Origin: Eubacterium oxidoreducens
Lineage (GTDB): Bacteria > Bacillota > Clostridia > Lachnospirales > Lachnospiraceae
Assembly (NCBI RefSeq): GCF_900104415.1
Contig: NZ_FMXR01000010.1
Coordinates: 97,126-161,125 of the forward strand
Length of the DNA stretch: 64,000 nt
Direction of reading: 5' to 3'
Under the pieces are notes generated by a model. The model was not told the origin of the DNA. It saw nothing but the letters and a program-made list of their open reading frames with translations, and did no database searches. Of this stretch, positions 56,037 to 64,000 are shown piece by piece (within the stretch, counting starts at the first letter, position 1; each line of letters begins with the position of its first letter). A program made the translations under genes and the position numbers.

Positions 56037-56162
56037 TTAATATATTATAACAAATATTACCACACATACCAAAAGTGTTCCCCACCACGGAAAAAACATT
56101 CCTGAAATAACCGGCATAACAGCCCAGATCGAACCACATGGAACAGCCCAAACAGTTGACAT
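56037..56162 (-). CDS. Small membrane protein (41 residues)
   Basis: An ORF of 41 residues with a hydrophobic C-terminal half (WWGTLLVCVVIFVIIY) and a proline/tryptophan-rich first half (TVWAVPCGSIWAVMPVISG). AAGGAGG lies four bases before the ATG, a close but usable distance. It begins 14 bp after the stop of the ABC exporter gene 56176-57921 and so probably shares its message. It resembles single-span proteins that pair with transporters; no homologue search was possible. Confidence 0.6.
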   Translation of the reverse strand: MSTVWAVPCGSIWAVMPVISGMFFPWWGTLLVCVVIFVIIY

Positions 56163-56175
56163 TCATCCTCCTTCG

Positions 56176-57921
56176 TTATACTCCTACTATACCACTTGTG
56201 TTTTGCAGCTGCAGCATCTTGTTATAAAGACTTTCTTTTTGCTTCATTAACTCATCCGGTCTTCCTTCTTCTCTCACTTTTCCATCTGCTAGAACTATAA
56301 TTTTATCTGCAGCCTCCACGGTACGCAAGCGATGTGCAATTACAAGAACCGTCTTTTGATTCAACAATTCTGACAACGCCCCTTGCACCTTACTTTCATT
56401 TTCTACATCCAATGATGCTGTTGCTTCATCTAGCAAAACAATTGGCGCATCTTTTAAAAGCGCACGAGCAATCGAAATCCTTTGCCTTTCGCCTCCGGAT
56501 AGTCTTGCCCCGTTTTCACCGATTCTTGTTTGATATCCTTGTGGCATACACCGGACAAACTCATCACAATTGGCTGCTGCAGCAGCTCGTAATACTTCCT
56601 CGTCGGTAGCTCCTCGTTTTCCTAATCGAATATTTTCCATGACCGTATCATCAAACAGTACAACGTCTTGAAAGACCATAGAATAATCTCTAAGAAGAAC
56701 TTCCGGATCCACTTTGGATATATCCTCTCCTCCAACTTCTATGGTGCCTTTTTGTACTTCCCAAAGTCTGGCAGCAAGTTTCGCCAGCGTACTTTTTCCG
56801 GAACCGGACGGTCCGACAAGCGCCGTTACTTCCCCTTCCTTTGCAGTAAAGCTGACATCTTTAAGAACCGGATGATCATCATAGCCAAACTCAACATGAC
56901 GAAATACAATGTCATGCCCATTTGGCTGAAAACTGTTTTTTCCGTCTGCAACCTGACTATCCTCAATTTCCATTAATCGATTGGCAGATACTTGCGATAT
57001 AAACATTTCCGCAATCAGCTGTAAGCTTTGATCAAATGGAGCATAGATTCTAGTTATCACCAATAAAAATACTGCAAATACCAAAAAGTCAATTCTGCCA
57101 CTTACAATCAACGTTGCACCGGCCAAGATTGTTGTTGCAACACCTAAACGCATAATGATGCTCGCAGCATTGATAATAAGACCACTGATTAACTCTGATT
57201 TCACCACTTTCTTTTCATGAAGATCAATTTTATCATACAACTCATTTAAACAATCCTCTTGCCTTCCGGTCGCGTGAATCTGGCTTATCGTTTCTATTGT
57301 CTCTTGCATACAATCTGCCATATCTAGTGTATATTTCTTTGTGATCTTCGCATTTTTCTCCTGTAATCTTCGCCCGCCGAACAACAGTGCAAAGGCTACC
57401 GGAACTCCCCACAAACACGCAATTGTAAGACGCCAATCATATAGCAACATAATTACTGCAATTATCGCTGTTGAGATATAAGCTCCGTATAAATATCCGA
57501 TAACATGTGACCATACATGTTCCATACGACTTACATCTCCCATAATCGTCTCGGTAAGATCCGCCAAATCGCGCTTTCCAAAGTAACCTAGCGGTAATTT
57601 TCTCAAATGTTCTGCAAGTCTGATGCGAACACCCTTTACCTCTTTATAGACCGTGCCATATGTGGCCTTATACTGCTGCATATGAGTAAAAAGTGACAGG
57701 ATAAAATAGACGATTGTCAACAGCAAAATCATTCCGGTTCCCTTCAAATATGCATGCTTGATAAGGACATCGTTAAAATTCATCATCATCAGATATATAA
57801 TACAGATTCCTGCCATCGTAATCAGATTGACAATCACCGTCCATAGCGTTCCCTGCTTTGCATTTTTTACTCCAAGATCGGTTAATGCATATTTTCTTTG
57901 AAATTTCTCTCCAAACATCAC
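56176..57921 (-). CDS. ABC exporter half, ATP-binding/permease
   Basis: A 581-residue exporter half: six membrane helices over residues 1-320 and an ATPase with Walker A GPSGSGKSTLAKL, signature LSGGERQRISIARAL and Walker B IVLLDEATASLD including the catalytic glutamate. It overlaps the partner gene stop by one base and forms a heterodimer with it. The TetR regulator upstream suggests that it is induced by a toxic or signal compound that it exports. Confidence 0.93.
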   Translation of the reverse strand: MMFGEKFQRKYALTDLGVKNAKQGTLWTVIVNLITMAGICIIYLMMMNFNDVLIKHAYLKGTGMILLLTIVYFILSLFTHMQQYKATYGTVYKEVKGVRIRLAEHLRKLPLGYFGKRDLADLTETIMGDVSRMEHVWSHVIGYLYGAYISTAIIAVIMLLYDWRLTIACLWGVPVAFALLFGGRRLQEKNAKITKKYTLDMADCMQETIETISQIHATGRQEDCLNELYDKIDLHEKKVVKSELISGLIINAASIIMRLGVATTILAGATLIVSGRIDFLVFAVFLLVITRIYAPFDQSLQLIAEMFISQVSANRLMEIEDSQVADGKNSFQPNGHDIVFRHVEFGYDDHPVLKDVSFTAKEGEVTALVGPSGSGKSTLAKLAARLWEVQKGTIEVGGEDISKVDPEVLLRDYSMVFQDVVLFDDTVMENIRLGKRGATDEEVLRAAAAANCDEFVRCMPQGYQTRIGENGARLSGGERQRISIARALLKDAPIVLLDEATASLDVENESKVQGALSELLNQKTVLVIAHRLRTVEAADKIIVLADGKVREEGRPDELMKQKESLYNKMLQLQNTSGIVGV

Positions 57922-59723
57922 TAGCCCTCCTTCTTAACCTTGATTTTCCAATTAGCGGCCTTTTGATACTCCTCCCACATCCGACTATATAATCCTCCTA
58001 AGGATATTAGCTGTGTATGCGTTCCTTTCTCTTCTATTGTTCCGCCATTTAAAACAATTATGTTGTCTGCATTTACAACAGTCGAAAGCCGATGAGCAAT
58101 CATCAATACGGTACGATCTTTCATAAGGCTTGCCAGTGCCTTTTGAATTAATGCCTCATTTTGCGCGTCGGCAAATGCCGTTGCTTCATCAAGCACTACA
58201 ATTGGGGCGTCCTTTAAAATAGCTCTTGCCAATACAATTCTTTGCTGTTCTCCGCCGGACAGATAAGTTCCTTTTGACCCAATCACCGTATGAATTCCGT
58301 TTGGAAGTTTTTCAATAATATCCATGCACTGCGCTGCCTCTAACGCTTCTTGCACTTCATGAACAGACGCTGCCGGTCTGGCTGCGCGAACATTTTCCAA
58401 AATTGAGGTCTTGAACAATCGATCATTTTGAAAGACAAATGCAATCTGTTTCATTAAGGTCTCCATTTTCATATCCCTTACATCAACATCGCCCACTTTA
58501 ACGCTACCGGATGAGACATCCCAGAATCTTGGAATCAGTCTGGCCAGCGTCGTCTTGCCACCTCCGGATGGACCTACCAAAGCTACCGTTTGACCCGGTT
58601 CAATTGCAAATGAAATATGCTCAAGCACTTTCTTATTGCTTCCTTTATATGCAAATGTCACATCTTCGTATGTAATTCTATTATTTTTAGGCTCTTTTGG
58701 CTCAGGAGTTTCTTCTAAAGCAGGTGCATCCATAACATCGTTAATTCGATCTAGTGCGATTCTTCCAATCATAATCCCATTGGCTGCAAACATAATTCTC
58801 GACAATGCCGTTGATATAATGGCTGAAAATACCGCATAGAATACAAAGTCTGCAAAAAATTCAGCAAAATTACCGCTTGCAACTGCCCTCGGTGCAAGAA
58901 ACAATGCCACAGGAACCAATAACGCAAAGGCACTTTCTGTAAAGGTAAGATTCAATGATTGAGGAAACTTACATATCCTATTTGTAAAATATTCTGCTGT
59001 ATTACTATATTTTTCTATAGATTCTTTAAATGCGCGGAAGGAATATACTGTTTGCTGAAAGATCTTTACGACCGGAATTCCTCTTACATATTCTGTTCCG
59101 GCTTTACTCATGTTGTCTTGTGCTCTTTGATACTCTGCCATGATTTTAGCATTTTTGCCCCCCATCATACTTGCCATGGTCAAGACCGAAATTACTGCCG
59201 CAATCAGGCAGGAAACTCCCATTCTCCAATCAAATAAAAGCATGAGTACGACCATTGAAACAAACATGGCTACCGCCCCTACGATATCTGCAAGATTATG
59301 TGCCAGCAACGTTTCTGTCTCACCAGCAGCATCATTCAAACGACTTCTCAAAAGTCCCGATGCATGATTGTCAAAATACCCAATCGGAGCATGTAATAAG
59401 CGTTTCATACCTTCTTTTCGTATATTGGTTGCTGTCCGAAATGCTGCAAGATGCGTACACATAAGTGCTGCAAAATAGATTATGATTCCCGCTATTGAGA
59501 ACCCAAAAGCTGCCCATCCATAGTTCACAATCTGCGTTGCTTTCGACCAATCAGGTGCTACACTAATCAGGTCTTTAGCAGTAAGCCATATTAAGAGATA
59601 CGGTACCATCCCCAAAACCATGGCCCCTGCAGATAACAACAATCCCAAAACTGTCAGCATCCGATAATTTCCTGCATACTTTAAAAGCTCTTTTACGGCT
59701 TTTGGTTGCTCTTTCTTTTTCAT
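57921..59723 (-). CDS. ABC exporter half, ATP-binding/permease
   Basis: A 600-residue partner of the downstream exporter half. It has six helices, Walker A GPSGGGKTTLARL, signature LSGGEQQRIVLARAI and Walker B IVVLDEATAFAD with the catalytic glutamate present, so both sites of the dimer look active. The N-terminus is a short lysine-rich stretch (MKKKEQPKAVKELL). Its ATG at 59723 follows two tandem AAGGAGTAAGAA copies. The substrate is unknown. Confidence 0.93.
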   Translation of the reverse strand: MKKKEQPKAVKELLKYAGNYRMLTVLGLLLSAGAMVLGMVPYLLIWLTAKDLISVAPDWSKATQIVNYGWAAFGFSIAGIIIYFAALMCTHLAAFRTATNIRKEGMKRLLHAPIGYFDNHASGLLRSRLNDAAGETETLLAHNLADIVGAVAMFVSMVVLMLLFDWRMGVSCLIAAVISVLTMASMMGGKNAKIMAEYQRAQDNMSKAGTEYVRGIPVVKIFQQTVYSFRAFKESIEKYSNTAEYFTNRICKFPQSLNLTFTESAFALLVPVALFLAPRAVASGNFAEFFADFVFYAVFSAIISTALSRIMFAANGIMIGRIALDRINDVMDAPALEETPEPKEPKNNRITYEDVTFAYKGSNKKVLEHISFAIEPGQTVALVGPSGGGKTTLARLIPRFWDVSSGSVKVGDVDVRDMKMETLMKQIAFVFQNDRLFKTSILENVRAARPAASVHEVQEALEAAQCMDIIEKLPNGIHTVIGSKGTYLSGGEQQRIVLARAILKDAPIVVLDEATAFADAQNEALIQKALASLMKDRTVLMIAHRLSTVVNADNIIVLNGGTIEEKGTHTQLISLGGLYSRMWEEYQKAANWKIKVKKEG

Positions 59724-59749
59724 TTTCTTACTCCTTTTCTTACTCCTTT
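59724..59749 (-). promoter_or_regulatory. Tandemly duplicated ribosome binding site
   Basis: AAGGAGTAAGAAAAGGAGTAAG-like sequence on the minus strand repeats the 12-mer AAGGAGTAAGAA directly before the exporter ATG at 59723. The copy nearest the ATG has the better spacing. Confidence 0.65.
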
Positions 59750-59799
59750 ACTATCTGTTTTATACTGCTCACAAGCATTAGAATGTACTAACCGATGTC

Positions 59800-59825
59800 T
59801 ATAAAATAATCGGGCTATGCGCCCG
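59800..59825 (-). terminator. Terminator after the tetR-like gene
   Basis: CGGGC (59811-59815) pairs with GCCCG (59821-59825) with flanking A-T pairs, and T-rich sequence follows on the minus strand. It separates the regulator from the exporter genes, which therefore need another promoter or read-through. Confidence 0.6.
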
Positions 59826-59873
59826 AATATTTAGTATCCCGCTCATTCTCACTTGACGAAGATGCAGCTTATG

Positions 59874-60494
59874 CTAATCCGAAATATTTAACAGCATACG
59901 CCATCCTGCTGTATGGAAATCATGTAGTTCCTTTACGCATTCTCTCGCTACCTCTAGCGGAACATCATGCATAATCAATTCAAACATGCCGGTAATCATC
60001 CCTGTAATCAAAATATGTTCCAGTTCCGGTCTGATGGTACGTATTTGGATTCCTAGTTGTTTCATATGTTCCATAAAACGATGGGGTGCATAAAGTTCCT
60101 GCTTTACCATATCATGAATCAGATTGTCATATTCCGTTCCGGCTGCTCCATCCATCAATAGCTTAAAGATTTCCTTATGTGCATACATATATTCCACCAT
60201 ATCCATAATGCACACCTCACCATGAACGCTCATTTTCTCTTTTTGTTCTTCTAATGACATTTCAAAAAAATCATCCATCACCCTTTTATACATACCCATA
60301 ATATAGTCATAATATTCCTTCGTAACGGCCTCAAATAATTCTTCTTTGTTTTTAAAATGCCAATATAATGAACCGGTTGTGACACCGGCCTCCTTCGCAA
60401 TATTACGAAGTGATGCCCCTTGAAAACCCTTTTTAGAAAACTCTTTCTTCGCAACTTCTAATATCTGATCTATTCGCTTTTCTTCCTCGGACAA
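59874..60494 (-). CDS. TetR/AcrR-family transcriptional regulator
   Basis: A 206-residue repressor. The N-terminal helix-turn-helix is typical (ILEVAKKEFSKKGFQGASLR, IAKEAGVTTGSLYWHFKNKE), followed by an all-helical ligand domain. The start is TTG at 60494, well placed after TGGAGG; no in-frame ATG lies before the helix-turn-helix. Two operator-like palindromes overlap its own promoter, implying autorepression. It is divergent from nothing and lies upstream of the ABC exporter pair, the likely target. Confidence 0.92.
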   Translation of the reverse strand: MSEEEKRIDQILEVAKKEFSKKGFQGASLRNIAKEAGVTTGSLYWHFKNKEELFEAVTKEYYDYIMGMYKRVMDDFFEMSLEEQKEKMSVHGEVCIMDMVEYMYAHKEIFKLLMDGAAGTEYDNLIHDMVKQELYAPHRFMEHMKQLGIQIRTIRPELEHILITGMITGMFELIMHDVPLEVARECVKELHDFHTAGWRMLLNISD

Positions 60495-60524
60495 AATCTA
60501 TGCCTCCATTTGCTCGTAAGAATA

Positions 60525-60576
60525 CACCATAACACTGTTACGTCCTCATACTATAACAACGTTATGGTGTTGTCAA
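60525..60576 (-). promoter_or_regulatory. Autoregulated promoter with two operator palindromes
   Basis: On the minus strand TTGACA (60571-60576) and TAGTAT (60548-60553) are 17 bases apart. One operator arm (60554-60569, TAACAACGTTATGGTG on plus) fills the spacer and a second (60525-60540, CACCATAACACTGTTA on plus) lies at the start site, as an inverted repeat with two mismatches. Confidence 0.7.
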
Positions 60577-60590
60577 GAGATATTTCTCCA

Positions 60591-60618
60591 ACAAAAAAGA
60601 ATGCCGACTCAATCGGCA
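60591..60618 (-). terminator. Terminator after the lipoprotein gene
   Basis: TGCCGA (60602-60607) pairs with TCGGCA (60613-60618), extended by A-T pairs, and a T run follows on the minus strand. It lies just after the stop at 60629. Confidence 0.75.
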
Positions 60619-60628
60619 CTCTAATATT

Positions 60629-61291
60629 CTATAAATCCAAGGTCACAGGCTTCTCACCCTCATCTTGATATTTCTTTACTTTAAGATTATGTTCTTTTAC
60701 ATATTTCACAATTGCTTTTTCTCGAATCTTTTTTATTGCTTTTTCATTCGACATTATCTTTTTATATTTTTCTAAGTATTCTCCGAATATTTCCTGTTCA
60801 CTTTCTTCTTTCTTAGAACCATCGGATACAATTTCAAAAGCCTTTGCTGTATAGATTCCATCTGTTTTTTCTACGTGCATAAGCCCCGGATTCGAACCAC
60901 CGGAAACACATACCAGTGTATCATTATCAATTTCATAATTATAAATCCAGTAGATTCCCCAAACTTTGATATCTGAAGAATCCCTATCATCCATCGCTAT
61001 TATGTCCATAAACGGAATGCAGATGTCACTCTCATCAAAAAAAAGACCTATCTTCTCGATAATATATTGCTCTACAGCACTCTCACAATCGGTTGGTGCA
61101 TCCATTGCATCTTCCGATTCATCGAAATCCGATGAATATGTCGTTGTACTCTCCCCTAAAACGTCTTCTTGTGTCGACTCTTCAGATGAAACCACCACTT
61201 CATCTTCTTTCGCCTCACAAGCACTCATAATCATAACCAGCATCAACATCAGTGAGCATAAAATAGCTGTTACTTGCTTATTATTTTTCAT
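60629..61291 (-). CDS. Putative lipoprotein
   Basis: A 220-residue protein with a lipoprotein signal (TAILCSLMLMLVMIMSACEAK, lipid cysteine near residue 25) and an acidic serine-rich linker (EESTQEDV). The rest is a mixed domain with PTDCESAVEQYIIEKIG and a later YEIDNDTLVCVSGGSNPGLM. I chose the ATG at 61291, preceded by GGGGGAA. A GGATTCGAACC on the plus strand here is part of the coding sequence, not a tRNA. The family is not recognised. Confidence 0.75.
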   Translation of the reverse strand: MKNNKQVTAILCSLMLMLVMIMSACEAKEDEVVVSSEESTQEDVLGESTTTYSSDFDESEDAMDAPTDCESAVEQYIIEKIGLFFDESDICIPFMDIIAMDDRDSSDIKVWGIYWIYNYEIDNDTLVCVSGGSNPGLMHVEKTDGIYTAKAFEIVSDGSKKEESEQEIFGEYLEKYKKIMSNEKAIKKIREKAIVKYVKEHNLKVKKYQDEGEKPVTLDL

Positions 61292-61411
61292 ACAGCTGTT
61301 CCCCCGACGATGTGTCACTTATTGGTTTTTATTATACAAAAATTTTCCACTATATACAATGTATTCGTTGGTTCTAAAAATCTTATGCCCAGGTACCATT
61401 TGCATAATCGT

Positions 61412-61600
61412 CAAGACTCGCTCGCGAGTCTTGCGCGCCGGATTCGGGTCTGCTTCAGCAGACAAATTCCTGTCCGAATCCGTGCGCATCTCGCGGAGCG
61501 TTTAACTCAGTCGGAGCTTGTACCCCGACTGAGTATAGTTTGTCATACCCCCCACCTACGCTAACGCTTAGAGGTGGGGGATTTCTCCGACTGAGTTAAA
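61412..61600. repeat. Solo structured element related to IS200/IS605 ends
   Basis: Four hairpins are packed here: CAAGACTCG with CGAGTCTTG (61412-61433), a long stem 61439-61482 with an inner GTCTGCT/AGCAGAC hairpin, CTCAGTCGG with CCGACTGAG (61506-61533), and CCCCCACCT with AGGTGGGGG (61549-61580). The last matches the hairpin at 51422-51455. The CAGTCGG motif recurs at 61587-61595. No transposase is present, so this is a non-autonomous relative or relic. Confidence 0.7.
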
Positions 61601-61632
61601 AAAAGCGTTACACGACTTATTTCGTGCAACGC
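61598..61632 (-). terminator. Terminator of the GGDEF gene
   Basis: GCGTTACACGA (61605-61615) pairs with TCGTGCAACGC (61622-61632) with one mismatch, and seven T residues follow on the minus strand. It lies 39 bp after the stop at 61671. Confidence 0.88.
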
Positions 61633-61670
61633 CTTTCCCTAATGCAAAACCAATCCTTTTCTGTCGTTGA

Positions 61671-63689
61671 TTATCTGACTTTATAGCTGCATCCTTCCTG
61701 CTTTTTCCCTTCATAGCATGCTTCATCTGCTTTCTTATATAAGCCCTCGAATTCAATCTTATCATTAGGATGAAAGAATGCCACTCCGACGCTTATCTGT
61801 ATCGGATTATTTTCAACCGCTTCACATTGAATTGCCTCAATCTCTTTTACTAGCCTCTCAAGAATCGGCTGTGCCATTTTCTCGTCTACCACACATGGCA
61901 CAAATACTGCAAATTCATCTCCTCCAAGTCGAATCAAAATATCATCCATTCTAAAAACTTTCGTGAGCCCTTTTGCAATTTCAATCAGCACCTGATCTCC
62001 GGCATCATGTCCATAAGAATCATTGAACCATTTAAACCGGTCAACATCAATCAGACAGAACATTCCTCCAATATTTTGCTTCATCTTATCTCGAATCAGT
62101 TGTTCCCCACTCCTGTTCAAGATTTTTGTCAAAGTATCGGTCTGAGAAATCCGAAGCAGCTTCTTGCCTCTGACTTTAAAGAATATTACAATCAGTAATA
62201 TCACGATTAGTGCACCTATAATCAGCCATTTTGTTATCTGACCACCATGTTCTTTATAAAAGTCTTCCCAGCTAAATTGCACTTGAATTCTCGTATTATC
62301 ATCAACCAGACTTTCAATATATTCACTGTCTATCTGATTAACACCACGCTCTAACAGCATCAAAAGACCGGCATTTCCTTGTTTTACTCCCATACATTTA
62401 TAGTAGGTTCGCGAATTACCAATGATAGATAGCGCACTATCATTGTAGCTGGAACTACTTACCTTACTTGGTGTAATTCCTTCTGCAAAAACAGCATCTA
62501 CCTCATTTGACATGACGGCATCCAACAACTCGCCTTCATCTTCATAATAGACAATTTCTGCATTCGGATAATAGGTATTAATATAATGTTGAATCAATCC
62601 AGAATCGATAATTCCAACTTTTTGAGCTTTATCAATCGAAGTTCCTTCCGGTATCACACCACTTATTTTCACCGGTTCAATCTCTGCAACAATACTGATT
62701 CCTTTTTTCTCATTTAAGGATAGTTCATCAAAGGTTGGATACATCACATCAATTTTTCCTTCTTGAAGATCCTCATCCATCTCATCTAATGATGTGTAAA
62801 CAATGCAACTAATACTTATATCCTTTAATCCAAGTTGATTTAAAACTTCCTTAAGCAACGTTTTTATAACATTCTCAACATCTAACTCTTCTTGCGCATC
62901 AAAGATTCCAACCTTTATTTCATCATGCTGGGCAATCCATTCTGATTCCGTATCGGACAACTTCTTGCTGATATTCGCCGTAGATAGATATTTTAAATAC
63001 AATTCTTCATTATACTGTGGATTAATTTCCATAATATTATCAATTGCATTGTTAAGATCCTCTAGAAGATCTTCTCGATCTTTGGATAATGCAATGTAAA
63101 AATCACTGCTACCCACTTCGGCTATTTCTGTCCAAGTCGAATGTGCTGCTGTCTCAATCTCTACAATGGCATCAAGTCTACCTTCACCTAAAAGTTCATT
63201 CCTTGTGCTGTCTGATGCATATCCCTTAACCGTACAATCTATGTTCTCATCTTCTACCCACTGTCTTAACAGTTCTTCCTGATAGGTATCTTTCGTAACA
63301 CCAATCGTCTTTCCTTCTAATGTCTCCCGATAATTACTACTGGTTACCTCCGTATTATTTGCCAGCACATAAAGACGATATACCTCTGTACCAATACTTT
63401 TCGACGAAAACCACATCTTTTCAGCTCGCTCTTCGGTATAGGATACATCCTCAAGAAGATCTATTTCTCCATTTAAAAACAGATTCCAAAGCTCCGTCCA
63501 TTCTCCTTCAACATACTCATATTTCCAACCGGTATATCCGGCTATATTCTGCAAATAATCATAACCATAACCACTCATATCGCCACTGGTCGTATTGCGA
63601 TTCATCATATATTGCATATCCGTTGGAAATCCTACTCGAATCGTCTGCGTTGTATCTGCTGCCTGAACCTGATAATTACCTGTCTCTAA
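61671..63689 (-). CDS. Periplasmic-sensor GGDEF protein, 3' exon of an intron-split gene
   Basis: The exon encodes about 672 residues: the C-terminal end of a signal peptide, then two extracellular bacterial solute-binding (SBP_bac_3-like) regions (about 20-250 and 260-480), a membrane helix (WLIIGALIVILLIVIFF) and a C-terminal GGDEF domain (DTLTKILNRSG, FCLIDVDRFKWFNDSYGHD, RLGGDEFAVFVP). The active GGDEF motif is intact. The frame extends artificially into a group II intron at 63690, so the start and most of the signal peptide are off-window. Splicing is needed for the native product. Confidence 0.85.
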   Translation of the reverse strand, partial: LETGNYQVQAADTTQTIRVGFPTDMQYMMNRNTTSGDMSGYGYDYLQNIAGYTGWKYEYVEGEWTELWNLFLNGEIDLLEDVSYTEERAEKMWFSSKSIGTEVYRLYVLANNTEVTSSNYRETLEGKTIGVTKDTYQEELLRQWVEDENIDCTVKGYASDSTRNELLGEGRLDAIVEIETAAHSTWTEIAEVGSSDFYIALSKDREDLLEDLNNAIDNIMEINPQYNEELYLKYLSTANISKKLSDTESEWIAQHDEIKVGIFDAQEELDVENVIKTLLKEVLNQLGLKDISISCIVYTSLDEMDEDLQEGKIDVMYPTFDELSLNEKKGISIVAEIEPVKISGVIPEGTSIDKAQKVGIIDSGLIQHYINTYYPNAEIVYYEDEGELLDAVMSNEVDAVFAEGITPSKVSSSSYNDSALSIIGNSRTYYKCMGVKQGNAGLLMLLERGVNQIDSEYIESLVDDNTRIQVQFSWEDFYKEHGGQITKWLIIGALIVILLIVIFFKVRGKKLLRISQTDTLTKILNRSGEQLIRDKMKQNIGGMFCLIDVDRFKWFNDSYGHDAGDQVLIEIAKGLTKVFRMDDILIRLGGDEFAVFVPCVVDEKMAQPILERLVKEIEAIQCEAVENNPIQISVGVAFFHPNDKIEFEGLYKKADEACYEGKKQEGCSYKVR

Positions 63690-63690
63690 A

Positions 63691-63757
63691 TCGAGTAGGA
63701 GGGAGTGACTAGCTCCCGTCCTCTCATAACACCGTACGTACCGTTCGGTATACGGCG
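63691..63757 (-). ncRNA. Group II intron domains V and VI
   Basis: The minus strand reads GCCGTATACCGAACGGTACG then TACGGTG for domain V (about 63729-63757), with the expected hairpin and asymmetric bulge, followed by GAGAGGACGGGAGCTAGTC and CTCGAT for domain VI. These are hallmarks of bacterial group II introns. Confidence 0.8.
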
Positions 63758-63760
63758 TTT

Positions 63761-64000
63761 TCAATAGTTGACGTGCACAGACTGATAGGCTGTGGCTAAA
63801 TCATAGAAGCCACTGTTTATCAGTCTATCTTTTGTCATCGCCATGTTGACTGCGACTGTATGTGTGGTAAACCAATATCCACGCCGACTGTTGCCAGCCA
63901 TATGTGCCAAGTCCTTAGGCACACCCATCTTAATCAGATTTCGCACCTTTGTCTTGGGCTTCTTCCATTGTTTCCATATACACATACGTATTCTGTGATA
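63761..64000 (-). CDS. ltrA: Group II intron reverse transcriptase/maturase, C-terminal part
   Basis: The last 79 residues are seen; the frame is open to the window edge. CIWKQWKKPKTKVRNLIKMG and the SRRGYWFTTHT segment match the maturase (X/GIIM) region of LtrA-type intron proteins. The stop at 63761 lies a few bases before domain V, the normal layout. The partial start seen as ATG at 63985 is internal. Confidence 0.85.
   Translation of the reverse strand, partial: YHRIRMCIWKQWKKPKTKVRNLIKMGVPKDLAHMAGNSRRGYWFTTHTVAVNMAMTKDRLINSGFYDLATAYQSVHVNY

Larger units (their letters stand above)
63690..64000 (-). mobile_element. Group II intron, 3' part, cut by the right edge
   Basis: It includes the end of the reverse transcriptase/maturase and the conserved RNA domains V and VI. 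The likely 3' splice site is after CTCGAT on the minus strand at about 63690, followed by the exon TTAGAGACAGG. The body of the intron lies beyond the window. Confidence 0.85.

Noticed and set aside
60885..60902. GGATTCGAACC on the plus strand, like a tRNA T-arm read in reverse
   Set aside because: It lies inside the lipoprotein coding sequence, and no acceptor, D or anticodon arm can be formed around it.
61568..61765. A 65-codon minus-strand frame over the terminator
   Set aside because: It overlaps the GGDEF gene in another frame and runs through the terminator hairpin; no homology or ribosome binding site.
63690..63764. N-terminal extension of the GGDEF frame to 63764
   Set aside because: The extra 25 residues are encoded by group II intron domains V and VI, so the apparent start is an artefact of reading through the 3' splice site.
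1..64000. CRISPR array or cas genes
   Set aside because: No set of short direct repeats with regular unique spacers was seen; the four repeats at 41287-41392 are a promoter feature with AT-rich spacers and no cas gene.

Overview
The window looks like a chromosome segment from a low-GC Gram-positive anaerobe of the Clostridia, most like Lachnospiraceae. The grounds are strong AGGAGG-type ribosome binding sites, AT-rich intergenic DNA, a large pyruvate carboxylase, a Pta/AckA acetate pathway, an AICAR formyltransferase without its cyclohydrolase domain next to a PurO-type cyclohydrolase, a high-molecular-weight rubredoxin, and a UPF0210 plus ACT-domain pair. No rRNA gene, intact tRNA, CRISPR array or replication origin was seen. 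The genus is not determined.

Core region, about 1-39,900. Nearly all genes lie on the minus strand in short operons, many closed by visible hairpin/T-tract terminators. In order: a gene cut by the left edge, an AEC transporter and a GDSL hydrolase; an rsmH-like/mazG/nfo/ybaK/DUF2520 operon; a rubredoxin-flavin reductase and a cytidylate-kinase-like protein; yceD-rpmF under a consensus promoter; an FtsX-type ABC pair; pta-ackA. tmcAL and pyruvate carboxylase run on the plus strand. Then come a chemotaxis receptor, the last purine steps, UPF0210/ACT, a WalJ-like hydrolase, a dephospho-CoA kinase fused to an FtsA-like ATPase, DNA polymerase I, aminopeptidase P with a 33-residue ORF just upstream, folC, and a cobinamide-salvage cluster (cbiB, cobD, cobT, cobU, cobS, short cobU-like).

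Accessory region, about 39,900-51,500. A DUF4143 ATPase with a repeat-studded promoter abuts a dead tyrosine integrase. Next are a prolyl-tRNA editing protein and a two-gene unit of a RelA/SpoT-domain protein and an ATP-grasp (PPDK_N) protein whose N-terminus resembles a RecA/KaiC fold without a P-loop. A voltage-gated potassium channel is broken by a dinucleotide insertion inside its selectivity filter. A Fic protein is cut at its 5' end by an IS200/IS605-family element carrying a ribbon-helix-helix-like gene, a nonsense-mutated tnpA and a tnpB without the usual zinc finger.

Right region, about 51,500-64,000. A short operon encodes a membrane-anchored protein and a PolC-derived protein that has lost the polymerase catalytic residues; this is the most unusual gene here. 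Then follow an FN3-like lipoprotein, a PAS-GGDEF protein, a 41-residue membrane ORF, a heterodimeric ABC exporter with a self-regulated TetR repressor, another lipoprotein, a solo structured repeat related to the IS element's end, and a periplasmic-sensor GGDEF gene split by a group II intron that runs off the right edge.

The best candidates for undescribed biology are the PolC-like pseudoenzyme operon, the RelA/SpoT plus ATP-grasp pair, the CoaE-FtsA fusion with an internal ribosome binding site, and the two ORFs of 33 and 41 residues. All functional statements are inferred from sequence motifs recognised by eye.
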